Of a DNA stretch of 64,000 nt, positions 44,493 through 53,414 are shown piece by piece; position 1 is the first letter of the stretch, and every line of letters begins with the position of its first letter. The translations under genes and the position numbers were made by a program. The stretch lies in the NCBI GenBank assembly GCA_036380835.1, contig DASVDZ010000064.1, positions 62,001-126,000 on the forward strand, written 5' to 3'. Under the pieces are notes generated by a model, which ran no database searches, was not told where the DNA came from, and saw only the letters and a program-made list of their open reading frames with translations. This DNA is from DASQJL01 sp036380835 (GTDB lineage: Bacteria; Eisenbacteria; RBG-16-71-46; SZUA-252).

Positions 44493-45569
44493 GTGCGCGC
44501 CCTCGCCGTCGCCCTCGCCGCCGCGCTCATCGCGCTCCTCGCCCTCACCTCCTGCGGGGGCAAGAAGAAGGCGCCGACCGCTCCGGGGCTCCCATCCCGT
44601 TCCTACGTGATGGGCTTCTCGGGATTCCCGCCGCGGCCTTCCGTGAGCACGATCCTCCAGACGATCGACCTCTGGTCCCAGCGGGCGGACGCCGCCCTGA
44701 TCCTGAACGAGGTGCCGTGGGATTCGCTCCTCGCCGGCCGTCCCGCCGATTCGCTGATCCGGAACGACCAGGTCGGCCTCGCCGCGTACTACCGGGCCAA
44801 GGGGCTCCGCGTCGTCGTGAGCGTCGATCCGACCAACGGCCTCGACCGCTCGAGCGATTCGGCGCCGCTCGTCGCCGCGAGCCGGAGCCTGACTGAGCCC
44901 TCGATCCAAGCTCTCTACCGGGGATACGTGACCGCCATGGATACGCTGATCCATCCCGACTACCTGGGGCTCGCCTCGGAGACGAACCTGATTCGGGCGA
45001 TCGCTCCGGGCGCCCTCTACGACGCGGTCGTGACCGCGGCGAACGGAGCCGCCGCGGACGTCCACGCGGTCGATCCCTCGGCGAAGCTCTTCACGACGGT
45101 CCAGGTCGAGGTGGCGTGGGGACGCTTGGTGTCCGGCGGGGCCTACGTCGGCATCGCGCAGGATCGCTCGGACTTTCCGTTCATCCAGGCGCTCGGGCTC
45201 TCGTCCTACCCCTACCTCGGCGGATTCGCCGATCCCGACAGCGTCCCGATCGACTACTACGACCGGCTCGACGACTCGGATCCGATCCCGATGCTCGTCA
45301 TCGAGGGGGGATGGTCGTCCGTGACCGTCAGCTCGACCGCGACGACGCCCGAGACGCAGCGGCGATACATCGATCGCCACGCCGCGATCCTCGATCGGGC
45401 GGGAGCCGCCGGCTGGTTCCAGATCACCTTCACCGATCTCGATCTCGCGGCGCTCGGCTTCCCCCCCGGGGTCGAGCCCTTCGCCCACCTGGGCCTCGTG
45501 GACACCACCTTCGCGGCCAAGCCGGCGCTCTCCTCCTGGGACGCGATCTTCGCGCGACCCAGGCGGTAG
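44493..45569 (+). CDS. Lipoprotein with glycoside-hydrolase-like TIM-barrel features
   Basis: 358 residues from GTG 44493, 2 nt after the regulator stop. The lipobox is LALTSCGG. The mature region alternates helix and strand; YVMGFSGFPP, YLGLASETNLI and MLVIEGGWSS resemble strand ends of clan A glycoside hydrolases such as GH53, with Glu in SETN and in IEGGW as possible catalytic residues. This assignment is tentative. Closeness to the regulator could mean co-transcription, but a functional link to the glyoxylate shunt is not evident. Confidence 0.65.
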   Translation: MRALAVALAAALIALLALTSCGGKKKAPTAPGLPSRSYVMGFSGFPPRPSVSTILQTIDLWSQRADAALILNEVPWDSLLAGRPADSLIRNDQVGLAAYYRAKGLRVVVSVDPTNGLDRSSDSAPLVAASRSLTEPSIQALYRGYVTAMDTLIHPDYLGLASETNLIRAIAPGALYDAVVTAANGAAADVHAVDPSAKLFTTVQVEVAWGRLVSGGAYVGIAQDRSDFPFIQALGLSSYPYLGGFADPDSVPIDYYDRLDDSDPIPMLVIEGGWSSVTVSSTATTPETQRRYIDRHAAILDRAGAAGWFQITFTDLDLAALGFPPGVEPFAHLGLVDTTFAAKPALSSWDAIFARPRR

Positions 45570-45604
45570 ACGGCCGCCCACCCGGCGGGCCATACTCCCC
45601 GGCC

Positions 45605-46500
45605 ATGGCCGCCATCCAGGTCAACGACCTCCGGAAGTCCTATGGAGACCTCGTCGCCGTCGACGGCGTTTCCTTCGCCGTCGAGGCGGGTGAGACGTTC
45701 GGCCTGCTCGGGCCGAACGGCGCCGGCAAGTCGACGACGATCGGGATGATCGTCGGATCGCTGCGCCCCGACACCGGAACGGTGACGGTGGACGGAGAGG
45801 CCGACCCGACGCGGCCGGCCATCCGCCGGAAGATCGGCGTCACGCCGCAGTCGCTCGCGCTCTACGCCGAGCTGACCGCCGAGGAGAACCTTGCCTTCTT
45901 CGGACGGCTCTACGGCCTCTCCGGGGACCGCCTGAAGCACCGCGTCGAGTGGGCGCTCGCCTTCGCCGGCCTGACGGACCGGCGCCGCGACCGCGTCGCG
46001 GCCTTTAGCGGCGGGATGCAGCGGCGCTTGAACCTGGTCTGCGGGCTCCTCCACGAGCCGCCCGTGATCCTCCTCGACGAACCGAGCGTGGGCGTCGACC
46101 CGCAGTCGCGGAATCTCCTCTTCGAGAACATCGAGGCGTTGAAGCGCGAGGGGCGGACGATCCTCTACACCACCCACTACATGGAAGAGGCCGAGCGGCC
46201 TGCGACCGCGTCGCCATCATGGACCGCGGCAGGATCCTCGCGCTCGACACGGTGGAGGAACTCCTCCGCCGGCACGGCGGGCCTCCCACCGTGGCGATCG
46301 AGTTCGCGGCGCCCGTCGCCGGTCTCGAGTCGCTCGGCGGCGTGTGGGACGGGCGACGCTGGCGCGTGCGGACCGAACGTCCGGTCGAGGCCCTGGAGCG
46401 CGCGCTCGGCTCGGGCGGCGTCTTCGACCACGTCGGGATCGAGCGCGCGAACCTCGAGGCGGTCTTCCTCAACCTGACCGGCCGGTCGCTCCGGGATTGA
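45605..46500 (+). pseudogene. ABC-2 exporter ATP-binding protein, frameshifted
   Basis: The first frame from ATG 45605 encodes a normal ATPase: Walker A GPNGAGKST, signature FSGGMQRRL, Walker B ILLDEPSVGVD and switch TTHYMEEAER. After the codon at about 46197 the frame turns into Ser/Arg-rich nonsense. The expected continuation (CDRVAIMDRGRILALDTVEELL) is found from 46201 in the next frame and runs to the TGA at 46498-46500. One missing base in the 46195-46200 CGGCC stretch explains this. Restored, the protein would be about 298 residues. It may be an assembly error, a true frameshift mutation or, less likely, recoding. The permease gene follows and is intact. Confidence 0.85.
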
Positions 46501-46545
46501 GGGGCGCGCGAACGTGGAGCGACCGACGGTGACGGAGCGGAGGCC

Positions 46546-47859
46546 GTGAGCGCGATCTGGACCATCGCGATGAAGGACCTGCTCCTCCTCCGACGAAACA
46601 AGGCGGCGCTCTTCTGGGTGGTCGGCCTCCCCATCCTGATGGCGCTCTTCTTCGGCTCGATCGGCGGCGGCGGGGGGCGCGCCGCGATGCCGGTCGCGAT
46701 CGTGAACGAGGACAGCACCGCCTACGCGCGCGCGCTCGTCGGGAGGCTCCGCGGCTCCGAGGCGCTCCGGGTCCGCGAGACCACCCTCGACTCGGCGCGG
46801 ACCCTGGTGCGCCGGGGAGACCTCGCCGCGTACGTGGCGATCCACCCGGGGACGGGCGAGTCGTTCGGCTTCGGAGGCGACTCGACGAGCGGCATCGAGA
46901 TCGGAGTCGATCCCCGGCGGACCGCCGAGAAGGAGACGCTCCGCGGGATGGTGACGGCGGCCCTCTTCCGGACGATGCAGGGTTCGTTCGGATCGGGCGG
47001 CCTCGGCCGCGAGCAGATCGAGCGGAGTCTCGAGCGGATCCGCGCCGACACGACGCTCGCCCCACTCAGGCGCTCGCGGGGCGAGGCGGTCCTCCGCTCG
47101 CTCGACCAGTTCATGACCACGCTCGACACGAGCGGCGTGGCGGCCTCCGCACCGGGCGCGGGGGTCGGTGCCGCCCGGGCCCTCGCGGGCGGGGACTCCG
47201 CGTCCGACGCCGGCGGCCCCAACATCCGCGTCGTCGAAGTGGCCGAGGAGGAGTCGGGCCCGCGCACCGCCTACGAGGTCACGTTCCCTTCCTCGATCTC
47301 CTGGGCGCTGATCGGCGTCTGCATGTCGTTCGCGGTCTCGATCGTCTACGAGCGGATCACCGGGACGTTCCTCCGACTCCGCCTCGCTCCCATCAGCCGC
47401 GGCCAGGTGCTGGCCGGGAAGGGGCTCGCCAGCTTCCTCGCCGCGAGCGTCGCCGTCTCGGTGCTGCTCCTGATCGGAGCCCTCCTCTTCCGCATCCGCG
47501 TCCCCCACCCGGCGATGCTCGCGGCCGCGATCGTGGCGGCGGCGTTCTGCTTCACGGGACTGATGATGGTCGTGGCGGTGCTCGGCCGCTCCCCGCAGAG
47601 CGTGTCGGGCGCGGGATGGGCGATCATGCTCGTGATGGCCATGACCGGCGGAGGGATGATCCCCCTGATCGCCATGCCGCAATGGATGCAGTCGCTCAGC
47701 AACTGGAGCCTCGTCAAGTGGGTGGTGCTCGGCGTCGAGGGCGCCGTCTGGCGGGGCTTCGGCTGGGCCGAGATGGCCCGCGTCCTCGCCATCCCGCTCG
47801 CCGCGGGCCTCGTCGGGATGTGGGCCGGGACCCGCGCTCTCGAGCGATCGGAGAGCTAG
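46546..47859 (+). CDS. ABC-2 type transporter permease
   Basis: 437 residues from GTG 46546. An N-terminal helix (about 21-40) is followed by a large extracytoplasmic domain (40-245). A block of five or six helices from about 250 follows, with FPSSISWALIGVCMSFAVSIVYERITGT. This is the topology of the NatB/YhgE/LinearmycinR-like exporter permeases. It pairs with the frameshifted ATPase 45 nt upstream. The cargo is unknown; related systems export antibiotics, lipids or sodium. Confidence 0.88.
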   Translation: MSAIWTIAMKDLLLLRRNKAALFWVVGLPILMALFFGSIGGGGGRAAMPVAIVNEDSTAYARALVGRLRGSEALRVRETTLDSARTLVRRGDLAAYVAIHPGTGESFGFGGDSTSGIEIGVDPRRTAEKETLRGMVTAALFRTMQGSFGSGGLGREQIERSLERIRADTTLAPLRRSRGEAVLRSLDQFMTTLDTSGVAASAPGAGVGAARALAGGDSASDAGGPNIRVVEVAEEESGPRTAYEVTFPSSISWALIGVCMSFAVSIVYERITGTFLRLRLAPISRGQVLAGKGLASFLAASVAVSVLLLIGALLFRIRVPHPAMLAAAIVAAAFCFTGLMMVVAVLGRSPQSVSGAGWAIMLVMAMTGGGMIPLIAMPQWMQSLSNWSLVKWVVLGVEGAVWRGFGWAEMARVLAIPLAAGLVGMWAGTRALERSES

Positions 47860-47886
47860 CGGGGCGGAACCGACGGGGCCGGAATC

Positions 47887-47895
47887 TGTTATAAT
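47887..47895 (+). promoter_or_regulatory. Extended -10 promoter before the Ser/Thr kinase gene
   Basis: TG-T-TATAAT at 47887-47895 is a perfect extended -10. No TTGACA-like -35 is visible. A start about 7 nt downstream would give a leader of roughly 45 nt before TTG 47947. Confidence 0.55.
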
Positions 47896-47946
47896 ACGGG
47901 TTCAACCTGCACGACCCCGGCAGCGGAATACCCTCGGAGATCGACC

Positions 47947-50466
47947 TTGCAGACCGGCATTGCGGCGGGCACCCGGCTCGGTCCCTACGAGATCAAGGAA
48001 TTGGTCGGCGCCGGTGGCATGGGCGAGGTCTATCGCGCCCGCGATGGACGTCTCGGCCGCGACGTCGCCGTCAAGGTGCTCCCCCGCTCCTTCTCCCAGG
48101 ACCCCGACCGCCTCCGCCGCTTCGAGCGGGAGGCGCGCGCCGCGGGGCAGCTCAACCATCCCAACGTCATCGCCATCCACGACATCGGCGTCGAGGCCGG
48201 CACGTCGTACATCGTCTCGGAGCTGCTCGACGGGGGCGATCTCCGCGAGCGTCTCGCCCACGGCCCCCTGCCCCCGCGGAAGGCGATCCACTACGCGATC
48301 CAGATCGCGAAGGGGCTCTCGGCCGCGCACGCGAAGGGGATCGCGCACCGGGACCTGAAGCCCGAGAACGTGATGGTCATGAGCGGCGACCACGTGAAGA
48401 TCCTCGACTTCGGACTGGCGAAGCTCCTCCAGGCCGAGCCGGGCGATCCCGACAAGACGGGCCCGCTCCTGACCCAGCTGACCGCGACCGGGACGATCCT
48501 GGGCACGGCGAGCTACATGTCCCCCGAGCAGATCCGCGACCAGGCGACGGACCATCGCACCGACATCTTCGCGCTCGGCGCGATCGTCTACGAGATGCTC
48601 GCGGGACGCCGCGCGTTCGAGGGGGCGTCGCACGCGGACCGGATGAGCGCGATCCTGAATTCGGACCCGCCCGAGCTCCCGCGCGAGGTGGAAGAGGCCG
48701 CCCCGGGGATCGGCGCGATCGTCCGGCACTGCCTGGAGAAGAACGTGGGGGACCGCTTCGAATCGGCGCTCGACCTGGCCTTCGCGCTCTCCCTCGTCGA
48801 TACGACCGCGACGCGGCGTGCCGGAGCGCCGACCGCGGCGGGCGGAGACGAGGGCCACCGCGCGGCGGCCACGCTGGAGCCCCGCCGCCATACGTTCCGG
48901 AGGACGACGTATCGGGAGGGCTCGATCCTCTCGGCCCGGTTCGCCACGGACGGGACGGCGATCTGCTACGGCGCCGCGTGGGAGGGCCGCCCCGTGGAGC
49001 TCTTCTGGGCCTATCCGGGGAGCCCGGAGTCGCGGCCCCTCGGCTATCCCAAGACCGATCTCCTCGCCATCGCGCCGACGGGAGAGATGGCGGTGTCGCT
49101 GCGCCGGCACGCGCGCGGCGGTTTCATCTATACGGGAATGCTCGCCCGGATGCCGGTCGGCGGCGGCGCCCCGCGCGAGCTCTTGGATGGGGTCTACGAG
49201 GCGGACTGGAGCCCCGACGGGCGGCAGCTCATGGTCGTGCGGGAGGAGGCGGGGCTCACGCGGATCGAGTACCCGATGGGAACGCCGATCTACCAGACGA
49301 CCGGTTGGGTGAGCCACTCCCGCGTCGCGCCCGACGGGACGCACGTCGCGTTCCTCGACCACCCGATCCGGGGCGATGACATGGGCTCGGTCAGCTCGGT
49401 CGACCTCTCGGGCGCGGTCCGGATCCTATCGACCGGCTGGCAGAGCGCGCGCGGGCTCGCGTGGTCCCCCACCAGCAAGGAGATCGTCTTCACCGCGTTC
49501 CGGACGGGAGTCGGGCGCTCCCTCTACGCCGTGTCGCTCGACGGAACGGAGCGCCCGATCCTCGAGGTGCCGGGGCACATGACGCTCCTCGACGTCTCGC
49601 GCCAGGGCGCCGGCCTCGTCGTGCTGGAGAACGAGCGGGCGCGGACCCAGTTCCTCGCCGCGGGGGAATCGCTCGCCCGCGATCTGACCTGGCTCGACTG
49701 GACGCTCGTGCGTGCGCTCTCGCCCGACGGCGCGCGGATCCTCTTCGACGAGACCGGGGTCGGCGGCGGGGAGCTCCATTCGGTCTATCTTCGCGGCACC
49801 GACGGCTCCCCCGCCGTGCGCCTGGGGGACGGCGCCTGCTTCGATCTCTCTCCCGACGGCCAGTGGGCGCTCGCCGGCGTCGGGCACTCGCCGGGCCGTC
49901 TCGACCTGTTGCCGTGCGGCGCGGGGTCGGCGCGCACCATCCCGACCGAGGGGATCGACGTGCACCACGCGGTCTGGTTCCCCGACCTCGAGCACCTCTG
50001 CGTGCTCGGCCAGGAATCGGATCGCGGGGCGCGCCTCTACAAGGTGGACGCGGTCACCGGGAAGCGCGCCCCGATCACCGACGAGGGCATCAGCTCCTAC
50101 GACATCCTGATCTCCCCCGACGGCAAGCTGGCCGCCGCCCAGGGACCCGACCGGAAGATGATGCTCTTCCCCGTGGACGGGGGCGAGCCGAAGCCGGTCC
50201 TCGGGTTCACCCCGAACGACCGGGGCATCCGCTGGAGCGCCGACGGCGAGGCCCTGTTCGCCTTCACGCGCGGCGAATTGCCGGGCAAGATCCACCGGAT
50301 CGACATCGCGACCGGGGAACGGAAGCTATGGAAGGAGCTGGCGCCCTCCGATCCGACGGGGGTCGAAGGGATCACCGGCGTCCGGATGACGGCGGAGGCC
50401 GACGCCTACGCCTTCAGCTACGCGCAGCGCCTGAACGACCTGTACGTCGTGGAGGGGCTTTTCTAG
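47947..50466 (+). CDS. Ser/Thr protein kinase with C-terminal beta-propeller
   Basis: 839 residues from TTG 47947. Kinase domain about 13-275: glycine loop GAGGMGEVY, Lys in VAVKVL, catalytic loop HRDLKPEN, DFG, and SYMSPEQ of the activation segment. After a short Ala/Gly linker, residues about 320-839 are WD40/TolB-like repeats with recurrent SPDG or APDG turns (DWSPDGRQL, LSPDGQW, ISPDGKLA). No membrane helix separates the two parts, so the whole protein appears cytoplasmic. That is unlike many STPK-TolB fusions. The propeller may bind partner proteins or a ligand. Confidence 0.92.
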   Translation: MQTGIAAGTRLGPYEIKELVGAGGMGEVYRARDGRLGRDVAVKVLPRSFSQDPDRLRRFEREARAAGQLNHPNVIAIHDIGVEAGTSYIVSELLDGGDLRERLAHGPLPPRKAIHYAIQIAKGLSAAHAKGIAHRDLKPENVMVMSGDHVKILDFGLAKLLQAEPGDPDKTGPLLTQLTATGTILGTASYMSPEQIRDQATDHRTDIFALGAIVYEMLAGRRAFEGASHADRMSAILNSDPPELPREVEEAAPGIGAIVRHCLEKNVGDRFESALDLAFALSLVDTTATRRAGAPTAAGGDEGHRAAATLEPRRHTFRRTTYREGSILSARFATDGTAICYGAAWEGRPVELFWAYPGSPESRPLGYPKTDLLAIAPTGEMAVSLRRHARGGFIYTGMLARMPVGGGAPRELLDGVYEADWSPDGRQLMVVREEAGLTRIEYPMGTPIYQTTGWVSHSRVAPDGTHVAFLDHPIRGDDMGSVSSVDLSGAVRILSTGWQSARGLAWSPTSKEIVFTAFRTGVGRSLYAVSLDGTERPILEVPGHMTLLDVSRQGAGLVVLENERARTQFLAAGESLARDLTWLDWTLVRALSPDGARILFDETGVGGGELHSVYLRGTDGSPAVRLGDGACFDLSPDGQWALAGVGHSPGRLDLLPCGAGSARTIPTEGIDVHHAVWFPDLEHLCVLGQESDRGARLYKVDAVTGKRAPITDEGISSYDILISPDGKLAAAQGPDRKMMLFPVDGGEPKPVLGFTPNDRGIRWSADGEALFAFTRGELPGKIHRIDIATGERKLWKELAPSDPTGVEGITGVRMTAEADAYAFSYAQRLNDLYVVEGLF

Positions 50467-50507
50467 GGAGGCGGGGAGGGGACACCCGAGCACGAGGTAG
50501 ACCGACG

Positions 50508-52697
50508 ATGGAACGTCCCGTGTCTTTCCCGAACCGATCCGCCACCCTCGCCGCCGCCGGGGCGCTCGCGCTCCTCGCGGCGATGCTCCCGGTCTCCCAC
50601 GCCCGCGCCCAGACGGCGGCGACGCTGGGCTGGCAGTACGTCTCCCCCGTGCCCCTCGCGGACCACGTCTCTCCCCGGACCAACGTCATCCTTCGTCCGG
50701 GCGGCGCGGTCGACCCGGCGTCGGTCGCCGAAGACGGGGCCGCGTTCGCCGTGACCGGATCGGTTTCGGGACCGCACGCGGGAGAGGCGCGGCTGTTGGA
50801 CGACGGCCGAACGATCACCTTCCGGCCCCTCGTCCCCTTCTCGCCGGGCGAGGAGGTGACCTGCCGCGTCCAGGAGGGGCTCCGCACGGGCGACGGCGCC
50901 GACGTCCCCGCCGGAGAGTTCCGGTTCACGGTGGCGGGGCCGGAGCGCGACGCGCTGATCGGAATGGCGCTTCCCGACGACGTGGACGATCCCTTCGAGA
51001 CGGGTGCCGACGCGGCCACGTCGCCTTCGTCGGACCCACTCCCCGGGGATTTCCCGAACATCACCGCCACCGTCATCGGCCGGCCGTCTCCCGGCAGGAT
51101 CTTCCTCGCCGAATTCGACGTGCGGAGGGCCTTCAAGCAGACGTCGTACCTCATGATCCTCGAGAACGACGGCACGCCGTACTGGTATCGGCAACTGAAC
51201 GGCCAGGCCCTCGATTTCAAGATGCTGCCGGACGGCCGCCTCTCCTACTTCGACCATTCGCGCGGCAAGTTCTACGCCATGGACTCGACGTACGCCGACG
51301 TGGACAGCTTCGCGTGCGGCAACGGCTACGTGACCGACCACCACGACCTCGACGTCCTCCCGGACGGGCACGCGCTCGTCATGGCGTACGACCCCGAGAT
51401 CGTCGACCTGACGCCGTTCGTCCCGAAGGGGATCCCGTTCGCCATCGTCGTCGGCCTCATCATCCAGGAGATCGACCGCGACAAGAACGTGGTCTTCGAG
51501 TGGCGGAGCTGGGATCACTTCAAGATCACCGACATCCAGAACCACACGCTCAACAGCTCCTTCATCGACTACGTGCACGGCAATTCGCTCGATACCGACC
51601 TCGACGGGAACATCATCCTCTCGTGCCGACACATGAACGAGATCACGAAGATCGACCGCGCGACGGGCGACGTGATCTGGAGGCTGGGCGGGAAGAACAG
51701 CCAGTTCACGTTCGTGGACGATCCGATCGGCTTCAGCCATCAGCACGACGCGCGGATCCTCCCCGACGGGCACCTGACCGTGTTCGACAACGGCAACTTC
51801 CACACCCCGCCCTTTTCGCGCGCCCTCGAGTACGAGCTCGACGCGCGCAAGATGACGGCCACGCTGGTCTGGCAGTATCGCCACGATCCCGACGTCTTCG
51901 GCCCCGCCACGGGTTCCGTGCAGCGGCTGCCGACCGGGAACACGCTCATCGGCTGGGGCCTGACGACGCCGAGCCTGACCTCGGTGACGCCCGACGGGAG
52001 CGTCGTCAGCGAGATGTCGTTCGATCCGGGCATCGCCAGCTATCGCGCGTACCGGTTCGACTGGCCCCGTCCCCTTCCCGCGAACGTGACCATCCTGCCC
52101 CAGGCCGTCAACCTCTCGGTCGACGGGCAGTGGATCTTCGCCTCGGTCGAGGCGGTCGGCTGGAACCTCGACGACCTGGTCCCGGGAAGCGTCCGCCTCG
52201 ACGACACCGTCCCGGCCGATTCGGCGGTGGTCACCATGGGCGACCTGAACGGAAACGGCGTCTCCGACCTCGACTTCCGCTTCGACCGCGCCGCGGCCGC
52301 CGCGCTCCTCACGGCCTCGACGACGTGGCTCGACGTGTCGGGCGCGCTCCGCTCGGGCGCCCGGTTCCGCGGCTACGACGTCGTGCGGGTCACGCGGACG
52401 AAGGACGACCGCGCCGCCGCGCCCCTCGCGTCGCCTCGGCTCGTCTCGGCGCCCGGCGGGATGCCGGCGCGCATCGCGCTGCCGGCGGTCGGGGACGCCG
52501 GGACGACACGTACCCTCGCGGTCTACGACGTGCGGGGCCGTCTGGTGAGACGCTGGCGGGCGGACGTGGAAGCGGGGCGCGTCGTGTCGTGGGACGGGCG
52601 CGGCGGGAACGGCGTGCCGGCCCCTTCGGGCATCTACTTCGTCCGCGCCGAGGACCGCGCGGCGACGCCGGCCGTGAAGGTCGTCATCGCCCGTTAG
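50508..52697 (+). CDS. Secreted arylsulfotransferase-like protein with FlgD-Ig C-terminal sorting-type domain
   Basis: 729 residues from ATG 50508. Signal peptide to about residue 35 (ARAQ). Residues 45-145 form an Ig-like domain (SbsA/Big_5 type, VSPRTNVILRPG). Residues about 180-560 carry the arylsulfotransferase (ASST) propeller motifs: HHDLDVLPDGHAL, NHTLNSSFIDYVHGNSL and SHQHDARILPDGH with conserved His. The last 60 residues (LAVYDVRGRLVRRW, WDGRGGNGVPAPSGIYFVR) are a FlgD-Ig/T9SS-type C-terminal domain as seen in FCB-group secreted proteins. It probably acts outside or on the cell surface. Confidence 0.88.
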   Translation: MERPVSFPNRSATLAAAGALALLAAMLPVSHARAQTAATLGWQYVSPVPLADHVSPRTNVILRPGGAVDPASVAEDGAAFAVTGSVSGPHAGEARLLDDGRTITFRPLVPFSPGEEVTCRVQEGLRTGDGADVPAGEFRFTVAGPERDALIGMALPDDVDDPFETGADAATSPSSDPLPGDFPNITATVIGRPSPGRIFLAEFDVRRAFKQTSYLMILENDGTPYWYRQLNGQALDFKMLPDGRLSYFDHSRGKFYAMDSTYADVDSFACGNGYVTDHHDLDVLPDGHALVMAYDPEIVDLTPFVPKGIPFAIVVGLIIQEIDRDKNVVFEWRSWDHFKITDIQNHTLNSSFIDYVHGNSLDTDLDGNIILSCRHMNEITKIDRATGDVIWRLGGKNSQFTFVDDPIGFSHQHDARILPDGHLTVFDNGNFHTPPFSRALEYELDARKMTATLVWQYRHDPDVFGPATGSVQRLPTGNTLIGWGLTTPSLTSVTPDGSVVSEMSFDPGIASYRAYRFDWPRPLPANVTILPQAVNLSVDGQWIFASVEAVGWNLDDLVPGSVRLDDTVPADSAVVTMGDLNGNGVSDLDFRFDRAAAAALLTASTTWLDVSGALRSGARFRGYDVVRVTRTKDDRAAAPLASPRLVSAPGGMPARIALPAVGDAGTTRTLAVYDVRGRLVRRWRADVEAGRVVSWDGRGGNGVPAPSGIYFVRAEDRAATPAVKVVIAR

Positions 52698-52733
52698 CGC
52701 GGGGGCGCCGCGCTCCACGGCCTCGGGTTCCTC

Positions 52734-53414
52734 ATGGACATGAAGCGCACCCTCCTCGACCGCCGCGACGTGGCGATCCGCGCCGGGCGGGTCGTCCTCA
52801 CCGGCGACCTGATCGTTCCCGCGGGCGCGCCCGGAATCGTTCTCTTCGCGCACGGGAGCGGGAGCGGGCGCTGGAGCCCGCGGAATCGAGCCGTCGCGGG
52901 CGCGCTCCAGGAAGCGGGCCTCGCGACCCTCCTGTTCGATCTGCTCACGCCGGAGGAGGAGGTCGTCGACCGGCGGACGGCCCATCTCCGGTTCGACATC
53001 CCCCTGCTCGCGCGCCGTCTCATCGGGGCGACCGAGTGGCTCGCGTCCGATCCCGACGGGCGCGGCCGCGCGATCGGCTACTTCGGCGCGAGCACGGGCG
53101 CCGCCGCGGCGCTCGTGGCCGAGGCGGAGGGGCCGCGCGGGCGGATCGCCGCGATCGTGTCGCGCGGCGGCCGCCCCGATCTCGCGGGCGACGCCCTCCC
53201 GCGCGTGGGCGCCCCGACGCTCCTCATCGTGGGAGGCGACGACGTCGCCGTGATCGGGATGAACCGGCGCGCCATCCAGGAGATGCGGAGCGCCGAGACG
53301 CGCCTCGAGATCGTCCCCGGAGCCACGCACCTCTTCGAGGAGCCGGGCGCGCTCGAGACCGTCTCCTCGCTCGCGCGGGACTGGTTCCTGCGCTATCTCG
53401 GCGTGTCGGGATAG
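52734..53414 (+). CDS. Alpha/beta hydrolase (dienelactone-hydrolase-like)
   Basis: 226 residues. LFAHGSGSGR is the oxyanion region, YFGASTGAAAAL the nucleophile elbow (Ser), VGGDDVAV the acid (Asp) and GATHLFEEPG the His. These motifs match the small hydrolases often found fused to or near phosphoribosyltransferases. No signal peptide, so cytoplasmic. A second ATG two codons on is equally possible as start. The 3' end overlaps the convergent CPBP gene by 22 bp. Confidence 0.85.
   Translation: MDMKRTLLDRRDVAIRAGRVVLTGDLIVPAGAPGIVLFAHGSGSGRWSPRNRAVAGALQEAGLATLLFDLLTPEEEVVDRRTAHLRFDIPLLARRLIGATEWLASDPDGRGRAIGYFGASTGAAAALVAEAEGPRGRIAAIVSRGGRPDLAGDALPRVGAPTLLIVGGDDVAVIGMNRRAIQEMRSAETRLEIVPGATHLFEEPGALETVSSLARDWFLRYLGVSG

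Noticed and set aside
46201..46477. The Ser/Arg-rich 3' part of the ABC ATPase frame as real protein
   Set aside because: The expected ATPase continuation is in the next frame; the Ser/Arg bias is what out-of-frame reading of this GC-rich DNA gives.
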